From: a virus
Length of the DNA stretch: 30,192 nt
Reading direction: 5' to 3' (one strand)
IMG/VR virus record: IMGVR_UViG_3300027969_000311
Span: 1-30,192 of that record
Of this stretch, positions 1-5,448 are shown piece after piece. Position 1 is the first letter of the stretch. Every line of letters starts with the position of its first letter. A model generated the notes under the pieces. The model was not told where the DNA came from. It saw only the letters and a program-made list of their open reading frames with translations, and did not search any database. The position numbers and the translations under genes were made by a program.

Positions 1-315
1 AGACCTGATAAGAAACCAATCTTATCTGACTTAAGAGAGTCGGGGTCATTAGAGCAAGATGCTGATAGTGTAGCATTCGTCTGGAGACCATCATATTATG
101 GATTGAATGATGAAGATGGTAATGCATACACTAACCACATCTTCTATCTATTTGAGAAACATAGGCAAGGTGCAACTGGTATAGTTGAGTTTAGGCATTC
201 ACCAAATATGACCAACTTTACTGATGTTGTTACTCACGATGTAGGTAGTAGTTATTTGCCCAAACCAAAAGATTTAAGACACTATGCAGACCCTGACTAT
301 GATATACCATTCTGA
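1..315 (+). CDS. Replicative DNA helicase, DnaB-type, C-terminal end (5' partial)
   Basis: The reading frame is open from base 1, so only the last 104 residues are present. The segment D-L-R-E-S-G-S-L-E-Q-D-A-D (about residues 10-22 of the fragment) is the conserved RecA-core motif of DnaB helicases, normally followed, as here, by a hydrophobic strand (SVAFVWRP). Downstream, EKHRQGATGIVEFRH corresponds to the conserved C-terminal strand where DnaB proteins have K-x-R-x-G-P-x-G. The protein would unwind DNA ahead of the phage replication fork as a hexamer, using ATP; the Walker A part lies outside the window. Its 3' end overlaps the next small gene. Being next to small genes and then terminase suggests that the replication module ends here. 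Identity is confident from the motif; whether a DnaB N-terminal domain or a primase domain is attached cannot be seen. Confidence 0.9.
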   Translation, partial: RPDKKPILSDLRESGSLEQDADSVAFVWRPSYYGLNDEDGNAYTNHIFYLFEKHRQGATGIVEFRHSPNMTNFTDVVTHDVGSSYLPKPKDLRHYADPDYDIPF

Positions 316-544
316 GTATAACAATTACCTTAACAAGCATCTTACTGAGCCGTTTGTGATGTTAGATGAAATGAATCTAAGTTATGAAGACTTTGAGGTG
401 TTATTCAATAACTCTTACCCATTTCGCCAAATGTGGTCTATTGAATGTGATTTGACATACTATGAGATAAGAAGTGGTAAATGTGAATTTGCAAAGGTAT
501 ATCATGGAAAAATACATTGTAGCAATAAACAATGTAAAACGTAA
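299..544 (+). CDS. Hypothetical small protein, 81 residues
   Basis: I do not recognise this protein. The frame is open with ATG codons at 284 and 299. I prefer 299 because it gives the shorter overlap (17 bases) with the helicase, but 284 is possible and adds five residues. The product is mildly acidic in its middle (DEMNLSYEDFEVL) and ends with a short Cys-containing tail (CSNKQCK), too little for a metal site by itself. It is predicted to be soluble, with no membrane segment. It lies in a run of small genes between helicase and terminase, a zone that in phages often holds accessory or host-takeover proteins; that is context only. Confidence 0.6.
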   Translation: MIYHSEYNNYLNKHLTEPFVMLDEMNLSYEDFEVLFNNSYPFRQMWSIECDLTYYEIRSGKCEFAKVYHGKIHCSNKQCKT

Positions 545-569
545 TCATATAAACACTATATTTGTTGAC

Positions 570-779
570 ATGGAAATAAAAAAGAAAGATAACAGAGGTG
601 GTAAGAGGGTAGGTGCTGGTCACCCATTCAAGTATGGTGAACGAACAATTAACATCACATTTCGCATACCAACATCACACAAAGAACTAATCAAGGTAAT
701 GGTCAAGCAGTATCTTGATAAGGTTAGTGCTAACTACAAAGAATCTAAACCAACTAAATCTGAACACTATGGCTGCTGA
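570..779 (+). CDS. Small basic protein with GGKRVGAG-type N-terminus
   Basis: The product from ATG 570 is 69 residues. Its N-terminus (MEIKKKDNRGGKRVGAGHP) matches a widespread style of small phage and plasmid proteins that start with a basic RGG-x-R-x-GAGRP stretch followed by a beta strand and a helix. Here the second part reads INITFRIPTSHKELIKVMVKQYL, like the ribbon-helix-helix layout of small DNA-binding proteins (strand TINITFRIP, then a helix). An in-frame ATG at 504 and a GTG at 474 would overlap the preceding gene; 570 is chosen because the recognisable basic start begins there. A DNA-binding role is an inference from the layout and charge, not shown. Confidence 0.6.
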   Translation: MEIKKKDNRGGKRVGAGHPFKYGERTINITFRIPTSHKELIKVMVKQYLDKVSANYKESKPTKSEHYGC

Positions 780-987
780 ACAAACATCAATTGAACTAAT
801 CTTCGAGAAACAAAACGAACTTAACATAGATGACTTTAATCTATGGCTTATATCTAACTACGATGAACTCAAAGCACAACATAAGGTTGAAGTAATGGGT
901 GCTTATGAATGTGGTTTAGAAGATAGCGAAACAGAAAGGTATGCACCTAAAGCATCATTAAACTTTTATAATGAGTTTTATGGATAG
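769..987 (+). CDS. Hypothetical small acidic protein, 72 residues
   Basis: Starts at ATG 769, overlapping the end of the basic gene by 11 bases; an upstream TTG at 715 in the same frame is less likely because it would lie deep in that gene. The product is acidic and probably all helical (SIELIFEKQNELNIDDFNLWLIS, then DELKAQHKVEVMGAYECGLED). It has no membrane segment and no recognisable motif. Tight overlaps on both sides indicate translational coupling in one transcript. Function unknown. Confidence 0.6.
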   Translation: MAAEQTSIELIFEKQNELNIDDFNLWLISNYDELKAQHKVEVMGAYECGLEDSETERYAPKASLNFYNEFYG

Positions 988-1363
988 TAACCTACTACTT
1001 ATACCTTGTGCAATTGAATCAGTAGCTACAAGAAGAGATAAGACATTAAAGGTAGTGATAGGTACTCAAGAACTTTCTCCAGCAAAGGCTGCTGAACTAT
1101 TCAACCAATGGACATCAGGTGTAGGTGTGATGGCATTCAAGGGTGAATCATTCAATTACAATGATGAAGAGTTACTCAAGTCAATCAAGATAGATGCTGA
1201 AGAAATGGGTAGTAAGACACCAAGTCAAAGGTTGAGGTCTTGCCTATATGTATTGTTTGAACGCAATCCAGAAGGCTACCAAGACTTTAATAGTTACTAT
1301 GCCTCAATGATGGATAAGTTTATCGACATGGTTAAGAAACGAATTGATACATACCAACTATGA
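971..1363 (+). CDS. Conserved-looking phage protein of unknown function, 130 residues
   Basis: Starts at ATG 971 (a second in-frame ATG is three codons later at 980). The first half (DKTLKVVIGTQELSPAKAAELF) reads as a beta strand followed by a helix, and the second half (KTPSQRLRSCLYVLFER, then a helix ending MDKFIDMVKKRIDTY) as an all-helical segment. Proteins with this two-part pattern, T-P-S-Q-R-L-R-x-x-L-Y followed by a C-terminal amphipathic helix, are familiar from phage genomes without an assigned function. It overlaps both neighbours, by 17 bases upstream and by the ATGA quartet downstream, so it is co-translated with them. No catalytic motif is visible. Confidence 0.7.
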   Translation: MSFMDSNLLLIPCAIESVATRRDKTLKVVIGTQELSPAKAAELFNQWTSGVGVMAFKGESFNYNDEELLKSIKIDAEEMGSKTPSQRLRSCLYVLFERNPEGYQDFNSYYASMMDKFIDMVKKRIDTYQL

Positions 1364-1746
1364 ACAAGACCCATACAATAGAAGATTCAAGTGGTAATAA
1401 GTTAATTGCCTCACACAAAGATTCAATCATTAACTTATCATTGCTACTTGCTGATGGTAAGAAAAGAGCCATAGGTCAGATAGACAAAGCAACAAGGACA
1501 TTAAGACTAATAAGGTCAAGGTCTAAGCATCTTATGAGAGTCAATAACTCTTATGGCATCAACTACTACCTGATTGAGAATGGTGTGACATTTGACAAAG
1601 TTGAGATAGTAGACGAACAAAGTAGGTGGTTAATACCTAAAGACTATCTTATTGAACATTGCACAACAATGAACTTTAAGGCTCAAGGTTTTGAACTACA
1701 GAAATTCATATCACTTGACAAACTAAATTCTTTTATAACTTTGTAA
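1360..1746 (+). CDS. Hypothetical protein, 128 residues
   Basis: Starts at ATG 1360 in an ATGA overlap with the preceding stop. The first third is strand-rich (SGNKLIASHKDSIINLSLL, then KKRAIGQIDKATRTLRLIRSR). The pattern of alternating basic and hydrophobic residues around 35-60 gives it a net positive charge. The rest is mixed. There is no signal peptide, membrane segment or known motif. The gene ends just inside a good match to a Bacteroidetes-type promoter at 1715-1743, so the transcription unit containing the terminase genes may begin at its 3' end. Function unknown. Confidence 0.65.
   Translation: MNKTHTIEDSSGNKLIASHKDSIINLSLLLADGKKRAIGQIDKATRTLRLIRSRSKHLMRVNNSYGINYYLIENGVTFDKVEIVDEQSRWLIPKDYLIEHCTTMNFKAQGFELQKFISLDKLNSFITL
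1715..1743 (+). promoter_or_regulatory. Putative Bacteroidetes-type promoter before terminase operon
   Basis: TTG at 1715-1717, 18 bases, then TAACTTTG at 1736-1743, matching the -33/-7 pattern (TTG ... TAnnTTTG) used by the primary sigma factor of Bacteroidetes. Predicted transcripts would start near 1748, about 15 bases upstream of the 47-residue gene at 1763. It sits on the 3' end of the preceding gene. Confidence 0.5.
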
Positions 1747-1762
1747 ATTCAAATAGATACCT

Positions 1763-1906
1763 ATGCCACTTATTCAAGGTGATACCTACGAGGTAATCAA
1801 TAAGAACATTGCTAAGTTAATCAAAGAAGGGTACGAGCCAAAACAAGCAGTAGCTATAGCTTATGCAGAAGCAGAAAAATCTAAATCAAAACGAACTAAA
1901 AAATGA
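1763..1906 (+). CDS. Small helical protein, 47 residues, phage 'KQAVAIA' type
   Basis: ATG 1763 to TGA 1904-1906, overlapping the HAD gene start by four bases. The product contains NKNIAKLIKEGYEPKQAVAIA followed by a Lys-rich tail (EKSKSKRTKK). Short proteins with this layout (N-terminal S/N-K-N-I, then a G-K/Y-x-P-K-Q-A-V-A-I-A helix, then a poly-Lys tail) are commonly found beside head and packaging genes in phages, with no proven role. The frame is intact, the spacing to the promoter is sensible, and the coupling with the next gene supports it as real. Nucleic-acid binding through the basic tail is possible but unproven. Confidence 0.75.
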   Translation: MPLIQGDTYEVINKNIAKLIKEGYEPKQAVAIAYAEAEKSKSKRTKK

Positions 1907-2217
1907 AAGTATCATTTGATTTTGATGGGGTACTGGAGACACCACAAGGCAAAGCACTTGCTCGTAGGAAGATTAACGAAGGAGACCAAGTATATATCAT
2001 TACTGCAAGACAAGAATCAACAATGTCTAAAAGTGTTTATGATGTAGCAAAAGAGTTAGGTATACCGAGACTTCATGTATATTTTACCAATGGTAAGGAT
2101 AAATGGAATACCATTAAAAGACTAGGTATAGATGTTCATTACGATAATAACCAAGAACAGATAACCAAGATTAAAGAGAATACAGATACACGAGCTGAAA
2201 AAGTAAGTTATGAATAG
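1903..2217 (+). CDS. HAD-superfamily phosphatase-like protein
   Basis: The 104-residue product opens with SFDFDGVL, HAD motif I, with the nucleophile D6 and acid/base D8. Motif II is the Thr of ITAR (about residue 34), motif III a Lys in NGKDKW (65 or 67), and motif IV a weak acidic site in HYDNN (D81). All the core pieces are thus present in a minimal protein without a large cap domain. The family hydrolyses phosphate monoesters through an aspartyl-phosphate; the substrate cannot be told. Phage relatives include nucleotide phosphatases and polynucleotide 3'-phosphatases. It is coupled to genes on both sides (4- and 8-base overlaps) directly ahead of the terminase pair, suggesting a role in nucleotide or DNA-end metabolism around packaging; that last step is inference. 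Confidence 0.8.
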   Translation: MKVSFDFDGVLETPQGKALARRKINEGDQVYIITARQESTMSKSVYDVAKELGIPRLHVYFTNGKDKWNTIKRLGIDVHYDNNQEQITKIKENTDTRAEKVSYE

Positions 2218-2656
2218 TCAAGAAGAACCTAATAGTGTAGGTAGACCTACTGAGTATAAAGAAATATTCAATGACCAAGTCTTTGAGATGGCTTTACTAG
2301 GTCTATCTGATGTTCAGATGTCTAATATATTTGGAGTTTCTGAGGTAACATTCAATGCATGGAAACATAAACACCCTGAATTTCTTAAGTCATTAACGCA
2401 AGGGAAAGAGAATGCTGACGGCAAAGTAGCTAAGGCAATGTATAAACGTGCATTAGGATTAACCATCATTGAAGAGGCATTGACTAAGGATGGTCAGATA
2501 GTACAACTAAGAAAAGAGTTACCACCTGATACACCAGCTGCTAAACATTGGTTAGCTAATAGACAGAGAAAGCTATGGGCAAACAATGGTGAAAGCACAA
2601 TGTATACTACTGAGCCATTGATTATTATTCGAACTGAGGGAGACAAAGATGAATGA
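2210..2656 (+). CDS. terS: Terminase small subunit
   Basis: The 148-residue protein has GRPTEYKEIF at 11-20, a helix-turn-helix at about 31-52 (GLSDVQMSNIFGVSEVTFNAW), and the downstream helices KVAKAMYKRALG and PPDTPAAKHWLANRQRKLW. The closing P-D-x-x-A-x-x-x-W-L-x-N-R pattern is typical of phage terminase small subunits. It recognises phage DNA and loads the large subunit for packaging. Starting at ATG 2210, it overlaps the HAD gene by 8 bases and the large subunit by the ATGA quartet, so the two subunits are translationally coupled. Confidence 0.9.
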   Translation: MNSQEEPNSVGRPTEYKEIFNDQVFEMALLGLSDVQMSNIFGVSEVTFNAWKHKHPEFLKSLTQGKENADGKVAKAMYKRALGLTIIEEALTKDGQIVQLRKELPPDTPAAKHWLANRQRKLWANNGESTMYTTEPLIIIRTEGDKDE

Positions 2657-3933
2657 GTTTCAAACTAACCAAACGTCAAACAACTGCATACGACTTAGCA
2701 GTTAATGGTGTTAAGAAGGTAATAGTATTTGGAGGCGCAATTCGTGGTGGTAAGACGTATTGGTTACTATTAACACTATCTTCACTATGTTTACTATATC
2801 CACGTTCAAGATGGGTAATCATTCGTAAGACATTACCTGATTTAAAACGTACAACCTTTCCATCATTTAGTTCAATACTTAACGATGGGTTAAATCAATA
2901 CATTAGTTCATGGAATCGTGAAACCAATGTAGTTACATTTACCAATGGTTCAGAGTTAATATTTATGGCTGAATCTTATGATGACGATAAAGAGTTAAAT
3001 AGGTTCAGAGGGTTAGAGATTAATGGTGCTGGACTTGATGAGGTAAACGAACTACAAGAAGTAACATTCTATAAGGTTCAAGAACGTATTGGTAGTTGGA
3101 ATAAAGCACATGGTCAACCACCCATTGTATGTTTGGCTACTTGTAACCCTGCTAACAACTGGGTTAAGTCAGTAATCTATGAAAGGTGGCGAAACAATAC
3201 ACTACCTGATAAGTGGTCTTACATCAACTCACGTATAACAGATAATCCATACATCAGTCAAGATTACTTAGAGTCATTGAAAGAGTTACCACCAATTCAG
3301 TATGCACGATTTGTTGAAGGTGACTGGGACGTAATGGATGAGGTAAACAATCCATTCTTATATGCTTGGGATGACGATAGACACATAGACGATTCATTAA
3401 GTATCAATCCTAACTTACCAGTATTCATATCAGTCGATTTTAATATCAACCCACTATCAGCATTAATCATCCAGCAGCACACAACTAAAGGTTGTTCAGT
3501 AGTTGGTGAGATAAACATTGACAAAGGTAGCATTGATGCATTCTGTGATTACGTTGAGAGTCTTAATGTGCCAAGAGGACTACTCAGGATAACTGGTGAT
3601 GCAATGGGTAATGGTAGAAGTATCCAACAACGTGATAACTCAAGTGCTTATACCCAAATCAAAAGAAGGTTACACCTTGCAGATAGTCAGATAATCATAC
3701 CAGCTAACCCTACCCACTACAATAGTCGAATAGACTGCAACAATGCACTAACAAGACTTGATGTAAAGGTTAACTCAGTTAGGTGCAAAGGATTTGTATA
3801 CGATGCTAAACAAGTACAATGTAATGCAGATGGTGGTATCATAAAATCAAACAGAAAAAACCTATCTGAACGTGCAGATTTTTTAGATTGTTTTCGTTAC
3901 TTTGTAAATTCAATATTAAAAAGATACCTATGA
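2653..3933 (+). CDS. terL: Terminase large subunit (packaging ATPase/nuclease)
   Basis: 426 residues, full length for the family. The ATPase half has Walker A GGAIRGGKT (27-35), Walker B GAGLDE (acidic pair about D129/E130) and the coupling motif ATCNP (162-166). RFVEGDWD (about 219-226) marks the linker to the nuclease half. The RNase-H-like nuclease has acidic residues in SVDFN (D262), TGDAMGN (D316) and ADFLDCFRY (D409/D412). It pumps DNA into the prohead and cuts concatemers. It starts at ATG 2653 in an ATGA overlap with the small subunit, and its own stop overlaps the next ATG the same way. Confidence 0.96.
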   Translation: MSFKLTKRQTTAYDLAVNGVKKVIVFGGAIRGGKTYWLLLTLSSLCLLYPRSRWVIIRKTLPDLKRTTFPSFSSILNDGLNQYISSWNRETNVVTFTNGSELIFMAESYDDDKELNRFRGLEINGAGLDEVNELQEVTFYKVQERIGSWNKAHGQPPIVCLATCNPANNWVKSVIYERWRNNTLPDKWSYINSRITDNPYISQDYLESLKELPPIQYARFVEGDWDVMDEVNNPFLYAWDDDRHIDDSLSINPNLPVFISVDFNINPLSALIIQQHTTKGCSVVGEINIDKGSIDAFCDYVESLNVPRGLLRITGDAMGNGRSIQQRDNSSAYTQIKRRLHLADSQIIIPANPTHYNSRIDCNNALTRLDVKVNSVRCKGFVYDAKQVQCNADGGIIKSNRKNLSERADFLDCFRYFVNSILKRYL

Positions 3934-4277
3934 GCATTTGTTCACCTTGTTACGATTCAGGTAGTTATGTAGATGTATGTGCTACTGGTCTTACATTCGG
4001 GGTTGCTGAACCTGATACATCTTATCTTGTTTGCATTCAATATAAGGCTACTGGTCGAATTCAAACCTTTGTAGCCATTAGTGATGAAGTTGGTAACATT
4101 ACTATTGAAGGAGTATTGATTGACCCATTACAAGGTTATACCTTGTGGATAACAAACGATACACCAAATGGTACAAGGCAAGACCTGACCATAGGTGCTG
4201 ACACCTATACTTGCATAGACTTTAGTATTGCAGTAAGTGATGCTGAACCATCAATAGTTAACTTGACCAATGAGTAA
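3930..4277 (+). CDS. Hypothetical beta-rich protein, 115 residues
   Basis: Starts at ATG 3930, in an ATGA overlap with the terminase stop. The sequence is beta-rich and acidic, with cysteines near the start (MSICSPCYDSGSYVDVC). The middle reads like an immunoglobulin-like or jelly-roll fold (VCIQYKATGRIQTFVAISDEVGNITIEG). Acidic Cys-containing openings of similar style occur in other virion proteins of this window, e.g. the protein at 21369, so a virion role is plausible. No motif proves it. A weak -7-like sequence (TTACTTTG, 3897-3904) lies just upstream within the terminase gene. Confidence 0.65.
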   Translation: MSICSPCYDSGSYVDVCATGLTFGVAEPDTSYLVCIQYKATGRIQTFVAISDEVGNITIEGVLIDPLQGYTLWITNDTPNGTRQDLTIGADTYTCIDFSIAVSDAEPSIVNLTNE

Positions 4278-4476
4278 GCTATCTGCAATCATCAGAGGTT
4301 GGTACTACTACCTTACTGCAAGTTCTAAGAATAAGAAGTTGAGTAGTGAACGAACTGCAATATGTAACAACTGCCAACATAGGTATAAGAGATTGAATCT
4401 ATGTAATGCTTGTGGTTGTTTCCTACCAGCAAAGACACGAGTAGAAGATGCACAATGCCCACATGAATACTGGTGA
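4270..4476 (+). CDS. Small zinc-ribbon-like protein, 68 residues
   Basis: Starts at ATG 4270, overlapping the preceding gene by 8 bases. Residues 32-50 hold CNNC, a spacer, then CNACGC, followed by a further Cys at 63. The two CxxC pairs (C32/C35 and C45/C48) are a classic zinc-knuckle or zinc-ribbon layout. The ending AKTRVEDAQCPHEYW is like a family of short Bacteroidetes phage proteins with G-C-x-L-x-x-K-T-R and a final C-P-x-x-x-W. The N-terminal 20 residues (IIRGWYYYLTASSKNKKL) are basic and aromatic. The role is unknown; binding to nucleic acid or assembly of neighbouring tail proteins are both possible. Confidence 0.75.
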   Translation: MSKLSAIIRGWYYYLTASSKNKKLSSERTAICNNCQHRYKRLNLCNACGCFLPAKTRVEDAQCPHEYW

Positions 4477-4479
4477 CCT

Positions 4480-4740
4480 ATGGCTAACTTTATCATCTTA
4501 CAATCGACCCTAATAGAATATAACAAGAGTATAGAAGATGAAGAGTTACAAGAACTATCTGCAATTGATTTAGGAGACTGCAAGGTGCTGGTCAATGTCA
4601 ATGCTATAATGATGGTCATAGAGAATCAAGGTACTACAATATTAACTTTAACCAACTTAGATAGATTGGTTAGCAACAACACAATAGATGAAGTTATTCA
4701 GAAAATTAATGCCTCGCAAGTTGTGGCATCGATACAATAG
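4480..4740 (+). CDS. Hypothetical small protein, 86 residues
   Basis: Starts at ATG 4480, four bases after the previous stop, and overlaps the chaperone gene by 53 bases. The product is acidic in its first half (SIEDEELQELSAIDLGD), then has a hydrophobic strand (KVLVNVNAIMMVIE) and a short beta segment (TILTLTNL). The pattern resembles small all-beta proteins but matches no family I know. The 53-base overlap shrinks to 32 if the chaperone starts at ATG 4709. Unknown function; by position, possibly a minor tail component. Confidence 0.55.
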   Translation: MANFIILQSTLIEYNKSIEDEELQELSAIDLGDCKVLVNVNAIMMVIENQGTTILTLTNLDRLVSNNTIDEVIQKINASQVVASIQ

Positions 4741-5338
4741 GTGGTCAAATAAGCAGACCAGTTATAACTTAGTTAAGGTCTTTACTCAGGATGGGTACAA
4801 TTACCTTAGATTCCCTAAGGAGACCAATATGCCACTTGAAAGATTCTCAATGTCTATGGCACTACTAGAACGATTGAGTTCAGGTATTAGTGGTTCTGAA
4901 ATGGAATTGATACTGGAAGCAATGGAGAAAGCATTAAGTGCTGGTCTATCAAATCCTAAGAATGCAGCATTGGTTGCTACCTATATCCATATCATTCGTG
5001 AAAGACAAGATACCATCATTCATCGTGACCTACTTCTTAACATTGCTGCTACTTGGATAATCAGAGACGATGAAGACCCTACCATTATCAATAATGATAT
5101 ACACAAGGAAAAGTTAGAAGTGTTTGAAAAGATGTGCAATGGAGGGGCGCACCATTTTTTTACGAGTTTGGGTATAGAGCCGCTAATACCCTTAATGTCT
5201 ATGTCAGCAGAAGATATGCAGAAATTATGGGTATACAATCAAGAAGTACAACGCAACCTAATCAAAGCATTGACCCACTTAGATTCAGTCCAAGAACCAG
5301 AGCGAGTGAAACGACCACGAGAATTAAAACTCAAGTAA
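4688..5338 (+). CDS. Tail assembly chaperone, zero-frame product (G-like), 216 residues
   Basis: Lies directly before the tape measure gene, the usual place of tail assembly chaperones. The protein is helical with a conserved-looking core (YNYLRFPKETNMPLERF, GISGSEMELILEAMEKAL, ATWIIRDDEDPTII), a pattern I associate with Bacteroidetes phage proteins in this position. Such chaperones bind the tape measure and recruit tube subunits. The zero frame reads through CAT TTT TTT ACG at 5153-5164 and continues 59 codons to TAA 5336-5338. That continuation (AEDMQKLWVYNQEVQRNLI) also looks like genuine protein. A -1 shift at the T run would give a longer fusion product of about 253 residues. ATG 4709 is an alternative start. 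Chaperone assignment rests on position and the frameshift signal. Confidence 0.75.
   Translation: MKLFRKLMPRKLWHRYNRWSNKQTSYNLVKVFTQDGYNYLRFPKETNMPLERFSMSMALLERLSSGISGSEMELILEAMEKALSAGLSNPKNAALVATYIHIIRERQDTIIHRDLLLNIAATWIIRDDEDPTIINNDIHKEKLEVFEKMCNGGAHHFFTSLGIEPLIPLMSMSAEDMQKLWVYNQEVQRNLIKALTHLDSVQEPERVKRPRELKLK
5141..5191 (+). promoter_or_regulatory. Programmed -1 ribosomal frameshift signal
   Basis: Four elements line up. (1) A T7 run at 5155-5161, read in the zero frame as T TTT TTT, which allows both tRNAs to re-pair after a -1 slip. (2) An 8-base spacer, 5162-5169. (3) A hairpin with stem GGGTAT (5170-5175) and ATACCC (5186-5191), extendable inward by AG/CT. (4) An SD-like GGAGGGG at 5141-5147, seven bases upstream of the run, the kind of sequence known to stimulate -1 shifting in bacteria. 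The -1 frame opens only after TGA 5125-5127, just ahead of the site. Confidence 0.8.
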
Positions 5339-5448
5339 TGACAATAGTTGAGGGTGATGTGGTTGCATATAATCAACTCATGAATAGTGATGTTGATTTA
5401 TTTTTAACTAAATTTGAATCGTTCATAAAATCTCAGAATCGTGGCTAA
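5161..5448 (+). CDS. -1 frame extension of tail chaperone (GT-like fusion C-terminus)
   Basis: This frame has no stop from 5128 to TAA 5446-5448. After a -1 slip at the T7 run, translation would continue from TAC 5161, adding 95 residues (starting YEFGYRAANTLNVYVSRRYAE) to the first 158 residues of the chaperone. The last 36 residues could also be made alone from ATG 5338, which overlaps the zero-frame stop as TAATG. The extension has a basic, Ser/Thr-rich middle and a helical end (DVDLFLTKFESFIKSQ), and its stop overlaps the GTG start of the tape measure gene by 8 bases. In lambda the equivalent GT product binds the tape measure through its T domain. For 5161-5338 the DNA would code in two frames at once. 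Confidence covers the frame being used by one of the two routes. Confidence 0.7.
   Translation, partial: YEFGYRAANTLNVYVSRRYAEIMGIQSRSTTQPNQSIDPLRFSPRTRASETTTRIKTQVMTIVEGDVVAYNQLMNSDVDLFLTKFESFIKSQNRG

Noticed and set aside
3897-3904. Promoter from TTACTTTG at the end of the terminase gene
   Set aside because: One mismatch in the -7 (TT for TA) and no TTG at proper distance; kept only as part of the repeated-block finding.
4308-4619. Reverse-strand open frame, 103 codons
   Set aside because: Composition (low-complexity Ser/Leu) and full overlap with two forward genes mark it as a shadow.
5155-5161. Sequencing error in the T run instead of a programmed frameshift
   Set aside because: Both frames remain open far beyond the run and both read like protein; phase, spacer, hairpin and SD-like element are all in place. 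A raw-read check of the T count would settle it.
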